NCBI RefSeq assembly: GCF_030409215.1
Contig: NZ_JAUFPL010000028.1
Location: forward strand, 436,519-500,518
Direction of reading: 5' to 3'
From: Halomonas ramblicola
GTDB lineage: Bacteria > Pseudomonadota > Gammaproteobacteria > Pseudomonadales > Halomonadaceae
DNA length: 64,000 nucleotides
The notes beneath the pieces are model-generated. The model worked only from the letters and a program-made list of their open reading frames with translations. It did not search any database and was not told the origin of the DNA. The position numbers were made by a program, and so were the translations under genes. Each line of letters starts with the position of its first letter. Position 1 is the stretch's first letter. Positions 17,250 through 28,091 of the stretch are shown in pieces.

Positions 17250-17996
17250 TCAGCCTCCGCAGGTGGGACAGGCCGGGTCGCGGGGCACTCGGAAGCGGCG
17301 CCACTCGCCGGTCAGGCCGTCGAAGGTGGAGAGCCCGGCGTGGGGCGTGCCGGCGCCGCTGAGCAGCTTGATCGCCTCCAGCGCCTGGAAGCTGCCGATC
17401 AGCCCCACCAGCGGCGCCACGACCCCGCTCTCGGCGCAGGAGAGCGCCTCGTCGCCCCGGCCGTCCGGGGGGTAGAGGCAGGCGTAGCAGGGGCAGGCGG
17501 GATCGCGGGGATCGAACACCGCCAGCTGGCCGGAGAAGCGGATCGCCGCCCCGGAGACCAGCGGCACGCAGGCCTCGCGACAGGCGGCGTTGATGGCATA
17601 GCGGCTGGAGAAGCGATCGGTGCAGTCGAGCACCACGTCCGCGCTGGCCACGGCCGCGTCCAGGGCCTCGCCGTCGAGGTGGGTGGTCAGCGCCTCGATC
17701 CGACAGCCCGGGTTGAGCGCCAGGGCCGCGTCGCGCGCCGACTCGGCCTTGTTGCGCCCCAGGTCGGCCTGGCCATGGGCGATCTGGCGCTGCAGGTTGG
17801 AGAGCTCCACCGCGTCGGCGTCGGCCAGGGTCAGCCGCCCCACGCCGGCGGCGGCCAGGTAGAGGGCCACCGGCGAGCCCAGGCCACCGGCGCCGACGAC
17901 CAGGGCATGGCCGGCCCGCAGCCGCTCCTGCCCCGGGATGTCGATGGCCTCGAGCATGATCTGGCGGCTGTAGCGCAACAGGTCCTGGTCATTCAT
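17250..17996 (-). CDS. moeB: Molybdopterin-synthase/ThiS adenylyltransferase, MoeB/ThiF family
   Basis: A 248-residue E1-like enzyme starting at MNDQDLLRYSRQIML; the longer frame reaching 18590 is in the wrong frame of lrp and is not used. The ATP-binding motif VVGAGGLGSPVALYLAAAG is at about residues 32-50, DADAVELSNLQRQI follows, and the zinc cysteine pairs are CYAC and CPTC (the latter at the very C-terminus). It adenylates the C-terminal glycine of the MoaD or ThiS sulphur-carrier protein. A hemA-prfA-prmC-moeB order is common in gammaproteobacteria; here an lrp gene sits between prmC and moeB. MoeB and ThiF functions cannot be separated with confidence. Confidence 0.88.
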   Translation of the reverse strand: MNDQDLLRYSRQIMLEAIDIPGQERLRAGHALVVGAGGLGSPVALYLAAAGVGRLTLADADAVELSNLQRQIAHGQADLGRNKAESARDAALALNPGCRIEALTTHLDGEALDAAVASADVVLDCTDRFSSRYAINAACREACVPLVSGAAIRFSGQLAVFDPRDPACPCYACLYPPDGRGDEALSCAESGVVAPLVGLIGSFQALEAIKLLSGAGTPHAGLSTFDGLTGEWRRFRVPRDPACPTCGG

Positions 17997-18004
17997 GGGG
18001 GTGC

Positions 18005-18505
18005 TCACTTGTCCTCGAACTCCTCGATATCGGGCACGTGGAGGGCGAACTCCTCCTTGACCTCCTCCATCACCACGTAGCTCTTGGACTCCTTGACGCC
18101 GGGCAGGGTCAGCACCACGTCGCCGAGCAACTGGCGGTAGGCGGACATCTCGGGGATGCGGCACTTGAGGATGTAGTCGAACTGGCCGGAGACCAGGTGG
18201 CACTCCTGGATCTGCGGCAGCCTGGCCACGGCGCGACGGAACTCGTCGAACACCGCCGGCGACTGGGTCTCCAGGCTGATCTCCACGAACACCAGCAGGT
18301 TGGCCTTGAGCGCCCGGGGGTCGAGCAAGGCCTTGTAGCCGCGGATCACCCCGGCCCGCTCCAGGCGCTTGACCCGTTCCAGGCAGGGCGTGGTGGAGAG
18401 CCCCACCTGGCTGGCCAGGTCGACGTAGGAGATGCGCGCATTCTCCTGCAGGCAGCGCAGGATCTTGAGGTCGATACGGTCGAGGGCGCGGGTCTTGGCT
18501 TTCAT
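18005..18505 (-). CDS. lrp: Leucine-responsive regulatory protein (Lrp/AsnC family)
   Basis: A 166-residue protein when started at the ATG at 18505 (MKAKTRALDRIDLKIL), which matches the usual Lrp N-terminus; an upstream in-frame ATG at 18544 would add 13 residues and neither has a strong ribosome site. The helix-turn-helix (YVDLASQVGLSTTPCLERVKRLE) covers about residues 25-50. The ligand-binding RAM domain follows with IQECHLVSGQFDYILKCRIP and LPGVKESKSYVVMEEVKE, close to E. coli Lrp. It is a global regulator of amino-acid and nitrogen metabolism. It lies between prmC (188-bp gap) and moeB (8-bp gap), an insertion in an otherwise conserved order. Confidence 0.9.
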   Translation of the reverse strand: MKAKTRALDRIDLKILRCLQENARISYVDLASQVGLSTTPCLERVKRLERAGVIRGYKALLDPRALKANLLVFVEISLETQSPAVFDEFRRAVARLPQIQECHLVSGQFDYILKCRIPEMSAYRQLLGDVVLTLPGVKESKSYVVMEEVKEEFALHVPDIEEFEDK

Positions 18506-18693
18506 CGTATGGGCGGACACCGGTCGGATGGTCGGGAGCGCCATCGCGGCAGCGGAATCGACTGGAAATCGCCCGGCAATGCGACGGCATTCGGAAAAAT
18601 CATCTACTCAAGGTGTACCACACCCGGACCATCGGCCGCCAGCCACGCCTGGGCTGATGCGAGGCAGGCGCAGCGGGCCTTGCGGCTCGGCGC

Positions 18694-19545
18694 TCAGCCC
18701 GGGACCCGCCCCAGGCTGACCCGCTCGTGGCCGCCCAGGTCGCGGCGGCTGGCCACCTCGAGGTAGCCGGCCGCGTCGAGCGCGGCGCGCACCGCCGCGG
18801 CCTGCCGCCAGCCGTGCTCCAGCAGCAGCCAGCCACCCGGCAGCAGATGGGCGCGGGCCTCGCGTACCAGCTGGCGCAGGTCGGCCAGGCCGGCGTCGCC
18901 GGACACCAGGGCGCTCGAGGGCTCGAAGCGCACGTCGCCCTGGCCCAGGTGGGGGTCGTCGGCGGCGATGTAGGGGGGGTTGGACACCACCAGCTCGAAG
19001 CGCCCGCCGCCCTCATCGGCATCGAGGGCGGCGAACCAGTCGCCCTCGCGGAAGACGGCGTTGTCGAGGCCCAGCCGTGCGGCGTTGCGCCGGGCCAGGG
19101 CCACCGCCTCTGGGCGGATGTCGACGCCCAGTGCCTCCCAGCCCGGCCGCTCGCTGGCGAACGCCAGGGCGATGGCACCGCTGCCGGTGCCCAGGTCGAG
19201 CAACCGCCCCGCGGCGGCCGGGGCCTTCTCCAGGGCGGCCTCCACCAGGGTCTCGGTGTCCGGGCGCGGGATCAGGGTGCCGGGATTGGTGGCCAGGGGC
19301 AGCCCCCAGAACTCGCGCTCGCCGGTCAGATAGGCCACCGGCTCCCCCGCCGCGCGCCGTGCCAGCAGGGCCACGAAGCGCTCGGCCTGGTCCTCCCCGG
19401 CCGCGCGATCGCCCCAGGTGTAGAGCCAGGTGCGATCGACGCCCAGCACATGGCAGAGCAGCACCTCGGCATCCAGTCGCGGGCTCGGCGAGCCGGCCGC
19501 GGCCAGGCGTGCGGCCCCCTCGGTAAGCAGCGCGTCCAGGCGCAT
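18694..19545 (-). CDS. prmC: Release factor glutamine methyltransferase
   Basis: A 283-residue methyltransferase. The SAM motif DLGTGSGAIAL is at residues 117-127 and the catalytic NPPY at 189-192, as expected for PrmC/HemK, which methylates the glutamine of the GGQ loop of release factors. An N-terminal helical domain (1-90) binds the substrate. The ATG at 19545 overlaps the TGA of a relic micro-frame (TGATG). That relic is a partial copy of the prmC start together with the prfA tail, so the gene appears to have lost its direct overlap with prfA through a local duplication. Confidence 0.96.
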   Translation of the reverse strand: MRLDALLTEGAARLAAAGSPSPRLDAEVLLCHVLGVDRTWLYTWGDRAAGEDQAERFVALLARRAAGEPVAYLTGEREFWGLPLATNPGTLIPRPDTETLVEAALEKAPAAAGRLLDLGTGSGAIALAFASERPGWEALGVDIRPEAVALARRNAARLGLDNAVFREGDWFAALDADEGGGRFELVVSNPPYIAADDPHLGQGDVRFEPSSALVSGDAGLADLRQLVREARAHLLPGGWLLLEHGWRQAAAVRAALDAAGYLEVASRRDLGGHERVSLGRVPG

Positions 19546-19627
19546 CAGCCCTCCTGCTGCAGGGCGCGGGATGAGTCGGCCGCTACCAGGCGCGCCGCGG
19601 CCTCCACCAGCAGAGCATCGAGGCGCA

Positions 19628-19628
<1 letters not shown>
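19545..19628 (-). pseudogene. Relic 27-codon frame from a tandem duplication of the prfA-prmC junction
   Basis: The frame begins at the ATG that overlaps the prfA stop (TGATG at 19626-19630) and ends at the TGA that overlaps the prmC ATG (TGATG at 19543-19547). It encodes MRLDALLVEAAARL at its start, almost the same as the PrmC N-terminus MRLDALLTEGAARL, and ends in ALQQEG, almost the same as the PrfA C-terminus ALQQQEA. So one period of 84 bp holds a prmC head plus prfA tail, as expected after tandem duplication of the junction followed by divergence. It keeps the frame and both stop/start overlaps, so ribosomes could still pass from prfA to prmC by reinitiation. A functional leader peptide is possible but unsupported. 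Confidence 0.85.
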
Positions 19629-20722
<1,094 letters not shown>

Positions 20723-20731
20723 GAGTCGGTC

Positions 20732-22000
20732 CTATCGGGTCTTGTCGGGAGTGGCGTCGACCAGCAGCGTGCCGGCCGCCTCCAGCAGGTCGTGGCGCTC
20801 GGCGGAGGCGGCCTCGCGCAGCGCCACCGTGGGGCCGTGCAGCAGGCGGTTGGTGAGCTGGTGGGCCAGGCGGCGCACCACGGCTTCCGGGTCCTCGCCG
20901 CGCCCCAGGCGCGCCAGGGCCTGCTCCAGGGAGCGGTCGCGCAGCGCCTCGCCGCGGGCACGGTAGTCGTGGATCAGCTCGCCGCCGCTGCGCACGCGGC
21001 GATCATGCAGCCAGGCGCCGACGCCGTGCTCGATGATCGACTCCGCCTGGTCGGCGGCCACCTGGCGATGGCGACGGTTCTCCTCGATCACCTCCTGCAG
21101 GTCGTCCACCGTATACAGGAATATATCGGCCAGCTCGCCCACCTCGGGCTCGATGTCCCGGGGCACGGCGATGTCGACCATGAAGATCGGCCGGTGACGG
21201 CGCTTCTTCAGCGCCCGCTCCACCATGCCCTTGCCGAGGATCGGCAGGGGCGCCGCCGTGGAGGAGATGACGATGTCGGCCTCGACCAGGGCGTCGGGGA
21301 TGGCATTCAGGGTGACCGCCCGGCCGCCCAGGGGGCCGGCCAGCTGCTCGCCGCGCTCGCGGGTCCGGTTGGCCACGGTGAGCTGGCTCACGCCGGCCTC
21401 ATGGAGGTGGCGAGCGACCAGCTCGATGGTCTCGCCGGCACCGATCAGCAGCGCCCGGGCGCGACCGAAGTCCTCGAAGATGCGGCTGGCCAGGCTCACC
21501 GCGGCGTAGGCCACCGACACCGGGTTCTTGCCGATGCCGGTCTCGGTGCGCACCTGCTTGGCCACGGCGAAGGTATGCTGGAAGAGGCTCTCGAGCTCGC
21601 GGCCCAGCCCGCTGGCCTGACGGCTGGCCTGGTAGGCGTCCTTGAGCTGGCCCAGTATCTGCGGCTCGCCCAGCACCATGGAATCGAGCCCCACCGCCAC
21701 CCGCATCAGGTGGCGGGCGGCGGCGTCGTCCAGGTAGTGGTAGGCGCATCGCGTCAGGTCCTCCGTGGCGAGGCCGTGGAAGCGCCCCAGCCACTGCAGG
21801 ATCGCCCGCTCCCCCTGGGGCTCGGTGACGCAATAGAGCTCCGTGCGGTTGCAGGTAGAGAGCACCGCCGCCTCCTGCACCTCGGGCAGGCCACGCAGTT
21901 CGCCCAGCGCCGCCTCCAGCTCGGCGGGGGCGAAGGCCACCTGCTCGCGCACCTCCACGGTGGCGGTCCGATGATTGATTCCTAGGGCAAGCAGCGTCAT
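20732..22000 (-). CDS. hemA: Glutamyl-tRNA reductase
   Basis: A 422-residue enzyme for the first committed step of C5 tetrapyrrole synthesis: glutamyl-tRNA(Glu) to glutamate-1-semialdehyde with NADPH. The catalytic cysteine is C50 in LSTCNRTE. A further conserved segment is GLDSMVLGEPQILGQLK; the NADPH Rossmann motif LIGAGETIELVARHL is near residue 190, and VDIAVPRDIEPEV follows. The C-terminal dimerisation helix runs from about 310. It heads the hemA-prfA-prmC group and is divergent from the TPR lipoprotein-lolB-ispE genes, the usual gammaproteobacterial arrangement. The ribosome site is weak. Confidence 0.97.
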   Translation of the reverse strand: MTLLALGINHRTATVEVREQVAFAPAELEAALGELRGLPEVQEAAVLSTCNRTELYCVTEPQGERAILQWLGRFHGLATEDLTRCAYHYLDDAAARHLMRVAVGLDSMVLGEPQILGQLKDAYQASRQASGLGRELESLFQHTFAVAKQVRTETGIGKNPVSVAYAAVSLASRIFEDFGRARALLIGAGETIELVARHLHEAGVSQLTVANRTRERGEQLAGPLGGRAVTLNAIPDALVEADIVISSTAAPLPILGKGMVERALKKRRHRPIFMVDIAVPRDIEPEVGELADIFLYTVDDLQEVIEENRRHRQVAADQAESIIEHGVGAWLHDRRVRSGGELIHDYRARGEALRDRSLEQALARLGRGEDPEAVVRRLAHQLTNRLLHGPTVALREAASAERHDLLEAAGTLLVDATPDKTR

Positions 22001-22163
22001 GCGTCGGGCGTCTTCGCTAGTGATCGCCGGCCAGGGCGGCGTCGGGAATATTGCGCCGAGAGTCTACCATAGGCCGACCCGATTGGGTGCCCTCCCCCCG
22101 AGCGCTTTGCCCGCCGCGGCCGAGCCGTTATGCTGGGCGCTCAGCACCGCAAGCGAGACGCCC

Positions 22164-23957
22164 ATGGCCTCCGCCACCCGCCCTGCCTTCCCAGCTAGAC
22201 GCCACCGCCTGGCGGCCCTGGCGCTGGTTCCCCTGATCGCCGGCTGCCAGGCGCTGACCGCCGGCGATGCCGCTCCGGAGCGGATGGACGACCCCCTGGC
22301 CGGGGCTCCGCCCATCGAACGCGGCCTGGACGCCGAGGGGCTGGCCGGGTTGCTGGGTGCCGAGCTGGCCGGTCAGCGCGGCGACTACCGCCGCGCGGCC
22401 GAGGGCTACCTGGCGGCCACGCAGCGCTACCCCTCCCCCACCCTGGCCGAGCGGGCGGCCCTGGCCGCCAGCTTCGGCGGCGAGCACGAGCTGCTGGAGC
22501 GGGCCGCGGATCGCTGGCAGGCGCTCGCCCCCGGCGCCGAGGCCCCCTCGCGCCTGCTGGCCAGCCTGGCGATGCAGCGCGGCGACTGGCCCGAGGCGCT
22601 GCGCCAGCGTCTGGCCCAGGTACGCCGCGGCGGTGACAGCGACCTCACCGCCTTCGCCGAGTCGGCGCTGGCCGAGGAGGCCGACCCGCGCCCGCTGCTG
22701 ACCCTGCTCCGCGAGCACCTCGCGACGGCCCCCAAGGACGCCCGCCGCCATGACGCCGAACTGGCCACCGCCCTGCTCGAGGTCGCCGCCGGCGAGACCG
22801 CCGCCGCCGAGCGCCGTCTCGACCGGCTGGGCGCCCGGGCGCCGGAACTCCCCGCCCTGTGGCTGACCCGCGCCCGGCTGGCCCAGGAGGACGGCGACCA
22901 CGCGGCCGCCCGCGACGCCGCCCGACGGGGCCTGGCGGTCTCGCCGGGGGACGCCCGCTTCATCCTGCTGCTGGCCCAGAGCGAGCTGCGCCTGGGCAAT
23001 GTCGCCGCCGCCGAGGCCCAGACCGACGGCCTGCTCGAGGAGCATGCCGGCAATGCCCAGCTGCACCTGGCCCTGGCCCGCCTCTACCTGGACGAGGGAC
23101 ACCCCGAGCCGGCCCGCCGCCTGCTGCTGCCCCTGGTGGAGGAGGCCGAGGCCCCGCCCGAGGCCTTCTTCGTGCTCGGCGACATCGCCCGGGCCGAGGG
23201 CGAGGTGGACAACGCCCTCCTCTATTACCGCCAGGTGCCCTCCGGCGAGGCCTTCCTCGCCGCCCGGCTGCGCGCCGCGCGGATGCTGGTCGAGGACGAC
23301 CGGCTGGCCGACGCCCGGACCTTCCTGCGCATCGAGCGGCAACGCCACGAGGCCTACTACGGCGACCTGGTCACCCTGGAGGTGGAACTGCTCGACGAGG
23401 AGGGACGCTCCGCCGAGGCCGATGCCCTGCTCGATCGGGAGCTCGCGCGCACCCCCAACGACGAGTCGCTGCTCTACCTGCGTGCCATGCGCGCCTGGGA
23501 GGACGGCGACCTGGACGGCATGGAGCGCGACCTCGGCCGCATCATCGAGCACGACCCCGACAACGCCATGGCCCTCAACGCCCTGGGCTATACCCTGGCC
23601 GACCAGGGCCCCGAGGAGCGCCTGGACGACGCCCGCGAGCTGATCGAACGCGCCCACGAGCTCGACCCCGACAACCCCGCCATCCTCGACAGCCTGGGCT
23701 GGGTACGCTATCGCCAGGGCGACCCGGAGGCCGCCCTGCCCTGGCTGGAGCGCGCCTACGCGGCGATGCCCGACCAGGAGATCGCCGCCCACCTGGCCGA
23801 GGTGCTGTGGGCCCTGGAACGCCGCGACGAGGCCCGGGCCCTGATCCGCGAGGCCCGCGAGCGCTTCGACGACCGCCCGCTGGTGGACGCCCTGCTGGAG
23901 CGCATTCCCGAGCTGACCCCCGACGAGTCATCCGCTAACCACGAGACGTCGCCATGA
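22164..23957 (+). CDS. TPR-repeat outer-membrane lipoprotein
   Basis: A 597-residue protein with start at 22164, chosen because it gives a lipoprotein signal peptide: hydrophobic residues 16-26 and the lipobox LIAGC with Cys28. The mature part is built of tandem tetratricopeptide repeats over about 60-590 (for example NAMALNALGYTLADQG, NPAILDSLGWVRYRQGDPEAALPWLERAYA), rich in Ala and Leu. It sits directly upstream of lolB, the stop and start overlapping as ATGA, as in Pseudomonas and related genomes. This conserved linkage suggests an envelope role, possibly scaffolding for lipoprotein or cell-wall assembly, but the function is not established. Confidence 0.85.
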   Translation: MASATRPAFPARRHRLAALALVPLIAGCQALTAGDAAPERMDDPLAGAPPIERGLDAEGLAGLLGAELAGQRGDYRRAAEGYLAATQRYPSPTLAERAALAASFGGEHELLERAADRWQALAPGAEAPSRLLASLAMQRGDWPEALRQRLAQVRRGGDSDLTAFAESALAEEADPRPLLTLLREHLATAPKDARRHDAELATALLEVAAGETAAAERRLDRLGARAPELPALWLTRARLAQEDGDHAAARDAARRGLAVSPGDARFILLLAQSELRLGNVAAAEAQTDGLLEEHAGNAQLHLALARLYLDEGHPEPARRLLLPLVEEAEAPPEAFFVLGDIARAEGEVDNALLYYRQVPSGEAFLAARLRAARMLVEDDRLADARTFLRIERQRHEAYYGDLVTLEVELLDEEGRSAEADALLDRELARTPNDESLLYLRAMRAWEDGDLDGMERDLGRIIEHDPDNAMALNALGYTLADQGPEERLDDARELIERAHELDPDNPAILDSLGWVRYRQGDPEAALPWLERAYAAMPDQEIAAHLAEVLWALERRDEARALIREARERFDDRPLVDALLERIPELTPDESSANHETSP

Positions 23958-24604
23958 CCCTGCTCTCTCGCCCCCTGGATCGTACCGGTCCTGCCACCCG
24001 GGCCCGGCTCCCGGCCATGCTGCTGGCCCTCGCCCTGCTCGTCGGCTGTGCCGGCCCCGCCCCCGTGCCCGAGGGCGAACGGGCCGCCGGCCAGTGGCAG
24101 GCCCAGGCCGAGCGGCTCGCGGCCCTGGACACCTGGATGCTGGCCGGCAAGGCCGGGCTGCGTACCCCGGAGGAGTCCACCAGCGCCAACCTCGACTGGA
24201 GCCAGCACCCCCACTACTACCGCCTGCTGATCAGCGGCCCCTTCGGCAGCGGTCGCAGCACCCTGGAGGGACGCCAGGGACGCTTCTCGCTGACCACCGC
24301 GGAGGGCCGCTTCGAGGCCGAGAGCCCCGAGGCGCTGATGGAGCAGCGGCTCGGCTGGTCGCTGCCGCTGGGCGCGCTCACCGACTGGATCCGCGGCCTG
24401 CCCGGCGAGGGCGGCGACTACGACCTGGAGGAGGATGAACTGGGCTTCCCGGCGACCCTGGAGCAGGACGGCTGGCACGTCGAGTATCGCGACTGGACCC
24501 GGGCGGAGGGCCTGTGGCTGCCGCGGCGCCTGGTGATGACCTACGGCGACCTGCGCGTCACCCTGGTGGTCAACGACTGGCGCCCGGTGGTCGACGATGC
24601 CTGA
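23954..24604 (+). CDS. lolB: Outer-membrane lipoprotein receptor LolB
   Basis: A 216-residue lipoprotein. The signal peptide carries lipobox LLVGC with Cys32. The body shows the LolB pattern: WMLAGKAGLRTPEESTSANLDW, YRLLISGPFGSGRSTLEG and GLWLPRRLVMTYGDLRVTLVVNDW near the end. LolB receives lipoproteins from periplasmic LolA and inserts them in the outer membrane; lolA is also in this window at 49846-50475. The start overlaps the TPR gene by 4 bp and the end overlaps ispE by 8 bp, so the three are translationally coupled. Confidence 0.94.
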   Translation: MTLLSRPLDRTGPATRARLPAMLLALALLVGCAGPAPVPEGERAAGQWQAQAERLAALDTWMLAGKAGLRTPEESTSANLDWSQHPHYYRLLISGPFGSGRSTLEGRQGRFSLTTAEGRFEAESPEALMEQRLGWSLPLGALTDWIRGLPGEGGDYDLEEDELGFPATLEQDGWHVEYRDWTRAEGLWLPRRLVMTYGDLRVTLVVNDWRPVVDDA

Positions 24605-25454
24605 GCCGGGCCCACTCAGCCTGCCCGCCCCGGCCAAGCTCAACCGCCTGCTGCATATCACCGGACGGCGGGCGGACGGCTACCACGAGCTGCAGACGCT
24701 GTTCCAGTTCCTCGATCACGGCGACACCCTGCACCTGCGCCGTCGCGACGACGGCGCAATCCGCCTCTGCCCGGCGATGGCCGGCGTGCCGACCGGGCAG
24801 AACCTGATCGTACGTGCCGCCCGGGCGCTGCAGGCCGAGACCGGCTGCCGGCTCGGCGCCGACATCCGCCTCGACAAGCGTCTGCCCCTGGGCGGTGGCC
24901 TGGGCGGTGGCAGTTCGGATGCCGCCACCGCCCTGCTCGGCCTCGACGCCCTTTGGGGCCTGGCGCTGCCGCTGGACCGCCTGGCCGAGCTGGGCCTGAC
25001 GCTGGGCGCCGACGTCCCGGTCTTCGTGCGCGGCCACGCCGCCTGGGGCGAGGGGGTCGGCGAGCGCCTCACCCCGGTCGCGCTCGACACCCCCTGGTTC
25101 GTGGTGGTCCACCCCGGCGTGGAGGTCGCCACCGCCGCGGTGTTCGGGGCCCCCGAATTGACACGTCACACCCCCCCGATTACCATGGCGCGCGCACTGC
25201 AGGGGGGAGCGTCGAGCTGGCGCAACGATTGCGAGGCCACGGTCAGGGGACTCCATCCACCGGTGGCGAAGGCGATCGACTGGCTGTCGGCGCGTGCCCC
25301 GGCCCTGCTGACCGGCACCGGTGCCTGCGTGTTCGCCCGGCTGGACAGCGAGGCGGAAGCCGACCGGCTCCTCGACGAGATCGCCGGCCGCTGGCAGGCC
25401 TTCAAGGCCCGCGGGCTCAACCGCTCTCCTCTCCATGACGCCCTGGATCGCTGA
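24597..25454 (+). CDS. ispE: 4-diphosphocytidyl-2-C-methyl-D-erythritol kinase
   Basis: A 285-residue GHMP kinase of the MEP isoprenoid pathway, phosphorylating the 2-hydroxyl of CDP-methylerythritol with ATP. The glycine-rich ATP loop [15 protein letters not shown] lies at residues 97-110. The N-terminal [21 protein letters not shown] is the substrate-binding segment, and [12 protein letters not shown] is the third GHMP motif. The lolB-ispE-prs order is widely conserved. Many relatives have a tRNA-Gln between ispE and prs; the 86-bp gap here holds none. Confidence 0.97.
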   Translation: MPEPGPLSLPAPAKLNRLLHITGRRADGYHELQTLFQFLDHGDTLHLRRRDDGAIRLCPAMAGVPTGQNLIVRAARALQAETGCRLGADIRLDKRLPLGGGLGGGSSDAATALLGLDALWGLALPLDRLAELGLTLGADVPVFVRGHAAWGEGVGERLTPVALDTPWFVVVHPGVEVATAAVFGAPELTRHTPPITMARALQGGASSWRNDCEATVRGLHPPVAKAIDWLSARAPALLTGTGACVFARLDSEAEADRLLDEIAGRWQAFKARGLNRSPLHDALDR

Positions 25455-25540
25455 TCGCTCCCGTCGAGGCGGCCGGCAATGCGCTTCGACATGGTGCTGG
25501 TTGCAACCCTGATGACCCAACACTGCATAGGTGGCTGCGC

Positions 25541-26482
<942 letters not shown>

Positions 26483-26594
26483 TCCCTCATCAGCGGCACG
26501 GCGCCGGAAGCGCGCCCTTCGGGGCACCCGGAAGCGTCGGGGATCTGGTCGCGGACCCCGGCGTCTTCCCTACTTCTAGCAAGAGGCAATATCC

Positions 26595-27242
26595 ATGTCC
26601 GATTTCATCCTTAACGCCAGCGTTCGCAACGACCTGGGGAAAGGTGCGAGCCGCCGCCTGCGTCGTGCGAACGAGCAGGTGCCGGCCATCGTCTACGGCG
26701 GTGAGCAGGCCCCGCAGCCGATCGCCGTCGAGAAATCCGCCTTCTACAAGGCGATCGAGGAGGAGGCCTTCTTCTCTTCCGTGATCAACCTGGTCATCGA
26801 CGGCAAGAGCGAGCAGGTGGTGGTGCGTGACCTGCAGCGCCACCCCTACAAGCCGCTGGTCACCCACGCCGACTTCATGCGCGTGGACGCCACCCACGAG
26901 ATCACCCTCAACGTGCCGCTGCACGTGGTCGGCGAGGAGCAGTGCCCGGGCATCAAGGACCAGGGCGGCGAGCTGCACGTGCTGGCCAACGAGGTCCAGG
27001 TCAGCTGCCTGCCCAAGGACCTGCCCGACTACCTCGAGGTGGACATCGCCGCGGTGGAGCTGGGCAGCACCCTGCACCTCTCCGACCTCAAGCTGCCGGC
27101 CGGCGTGGCCCTGGTCGAGCTGACCCACGGCGAGGACCATGACCAGGCGGTGCTGAGCATCACCAAGGCCAAGGTTCGCGGTGGCGAAGAAGGCGGCGAG
27201 TCCGCCGAGGGCGAAGAAGAAGGCGAGCAGGGCGAGGAGTGA
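26595..27242 (+). CDS. rplY: 50S ribosomal protein L25, general stress (Ctc) form
   Basis: A 215-residue Ctc-type L25: an N-terminal 5S-rRNA-binding domain (about 1-92, with [24 protein letters not shown] split over residues 12-35), a C-terminal beta domain, and a highly acidic tail ([20 protein letters not shown]). The long CTC form is common in pseudomonads and halophiles, unlike the 94-residue E. coli L25. It follows prs by 112 bp and ends at a perfect intrinsic terminator just before pth. Confidence 0.95.
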   Translation: MSDFILNASVRNDLGKGASRRLRRANEQVPAIVYGGEQAPQPIAVEKSAFYKAIEEEAFFSSVINLVIDGKSEQVVVRDLQRHPYKPLVTHADFMRVDATHEITLNVPLHVVGEEQCPGIKDQGGELHVLANEVQVSCLPKDLPDYLEVDIAAVELGSTLHLSDLKLPAGVALVELTHGEDHDQAVLSITKAKVRGGEEGGESAEGEEEGEQGEE

Positions 27243-27289
27243 TCCTCATCCGCTCCGGGGCCGCGCCAGGCGCGGCCCTCCCGCTGACG

Positions 27290-27318
27290 ATCAAGCGCCC
27301 CGGCGCTTGATTTTTTTT
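27290..27318 (+). terminator. Intrinsic terminator of rplY, abutting the pth ribosome site
   Basis: ATCAAGCGC pairs with GCGCTTGAT across CCCG and is followed by TTTTTTTT (27311-27318). The next bases are GGAGG, the ribosome site of pth. Read-through or a downstream start would be needed for pth expression from upstream promoters. Confidence 0.93.
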
Positions 27319-27331
27319 GGAGGCGACCCCC

Positions 27332-27916
27332 ATGAGCCAGGTCAGAGCCATCATCGGACTGGGCAATCCCGGCGCCGACTACGAAGCCACCCGCCACAAC
27401 GCCGGCGCCTGGCTGGTGGAGGCGGTGGCTCGCCACGCCGGCGGCGAGCTGCGCCCCGACAGGAAGTTCCTCGGCCTGCATGCCCGCGTGCAGTTCGAGG
27501 GCCACGACCTGCACCTGCTCAATCCCACCACCTTCATGAATCGCAGCGGCGGCGCCGTGGCGGCGCTCTGCCAGTTCTACAAGCTCGCCCCGGAGGAGCT
27601 GCTGGTGGCCCACGACGAGCTGGACCTGCCCCCGGGCAATGCCCGCTACAAGACCGGCGGCGGCCATGGCGGCCACAACGGCCTGCGCGACACCATCAGT
27701 GCACTCGGCAACGCGCGCGGCTTCCATCGCCTGCGCATCGGCATCGGCCACCCCGGCGACTCGCGCCAGGTGACGCCCTACGTGCTGGGGCGCCCCGGCA
27801 AGGCCGAGCACACCGCCATCGAGGCCGCCATCGACGAGTGTCTGGCTACCCTGCCCGATGCCCTCGACGGCCAGTGGGCCCGGGCCATGAATCGGCTGCA
27901 CAGCTTCAAGCCATAA
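27332..27916 (+). CDS. pth: Peptidyl-tRNA hydrolase
   Basis: A 194-residue enzyme that recycles peptidyl-tRNAs released from stalled ribosomes. The start ATG at 27332 has GGAGG 8 bp before it. Conserved features are [19 protein letters not shown] with catalytic His22, [25 protein letters not shown] and [12 protein letters not shown]. The TAA stop begins a heptad-repeat element. The pth-ychF pairing is the standard gammaproteobacterial order. Confidence 0.97.
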   Translation: MSQVRAIIGLGNPGADYEATRHNAGAWLVEAVARHAGGELRPDRKFLGLHARVQFEGHDLHLLNPTTFMNRSGGAVAALCQFYKLAPEELLVAHDELDLPPGNARYKTGGGHGGHNGLRDTISALGNARGFHRLRIGIGHPGDSRQVTPYVLGRPGKAEHTAIEAAIDECLATLPDALDGQWARAMNRLHSFKP

Positions 27917-28036
27917 GAGGGAAGAGGAAAGGGGGAAGAAGGAAGAGAATACCGACGTCTCGCCGAGCGCAGGTGTTTCTTCCAGGCGCGCAGCGCCGCT
28001 CTTCCTTCTTCCCTCTTCTGGCTCGCGCCGAAGGCG
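27915..28036. repeat. Heptad element A, between pth and ychF
   Basis: From the second base of the pth stop codon run five 7-bp units: AAGAGGG, AAGAGGA, AAGGGGG, AAGAAGG, AAGAGAA (27915-27949). After about 50 bp, the same family appears inverted at 27999-28019; on the minus strand it reads AAGAGGG, AAGAAGG, AAGAGCG. The arms can pair over 15 bp or more. A mini-hairpin with a GAA triloop (CGCC-GAA-GGCG, 28026-28036) closes the element just before the ychF -10 box. It is one of four related elements in this window. Confidence 0.8.
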
Positions 28037-28041
28037 TCCCG

Positions 28042-28047
28042 TAGAAT
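28042..28047 (+). promoter_or_regulatory. Candidate -10 box of ychF
   Basis: TAGAAT lies 44 bp before the ychF ATG. The -35 position, 17 bp upstream, falls at 28019-28024 at the end of the inverted heptad arm and is a poor match (TGGCTC). Confidence 0.4.
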
Positions 28048-28091
28048 ACTCGCCACTTTCCAATCGCGAACACGCTTTCCAGGACGATCCC

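Noticed and set aside
21975..22163. Longer N-terminus for the TPR lipoprotein
   Set aside because: It would overlap the hemA start and bury the signal peptide with its lipobox; the ATG at 22164 gives a proper lipoprotein.
25455..25540. tRNA-Gln between ispE and prs, as in Pseudomonas
   Set aside because: The 86-bp gap has no cloverleaf, T-loop (GTTCRA) or CCA-adjacent acceptor pairing; no tRNA is present.
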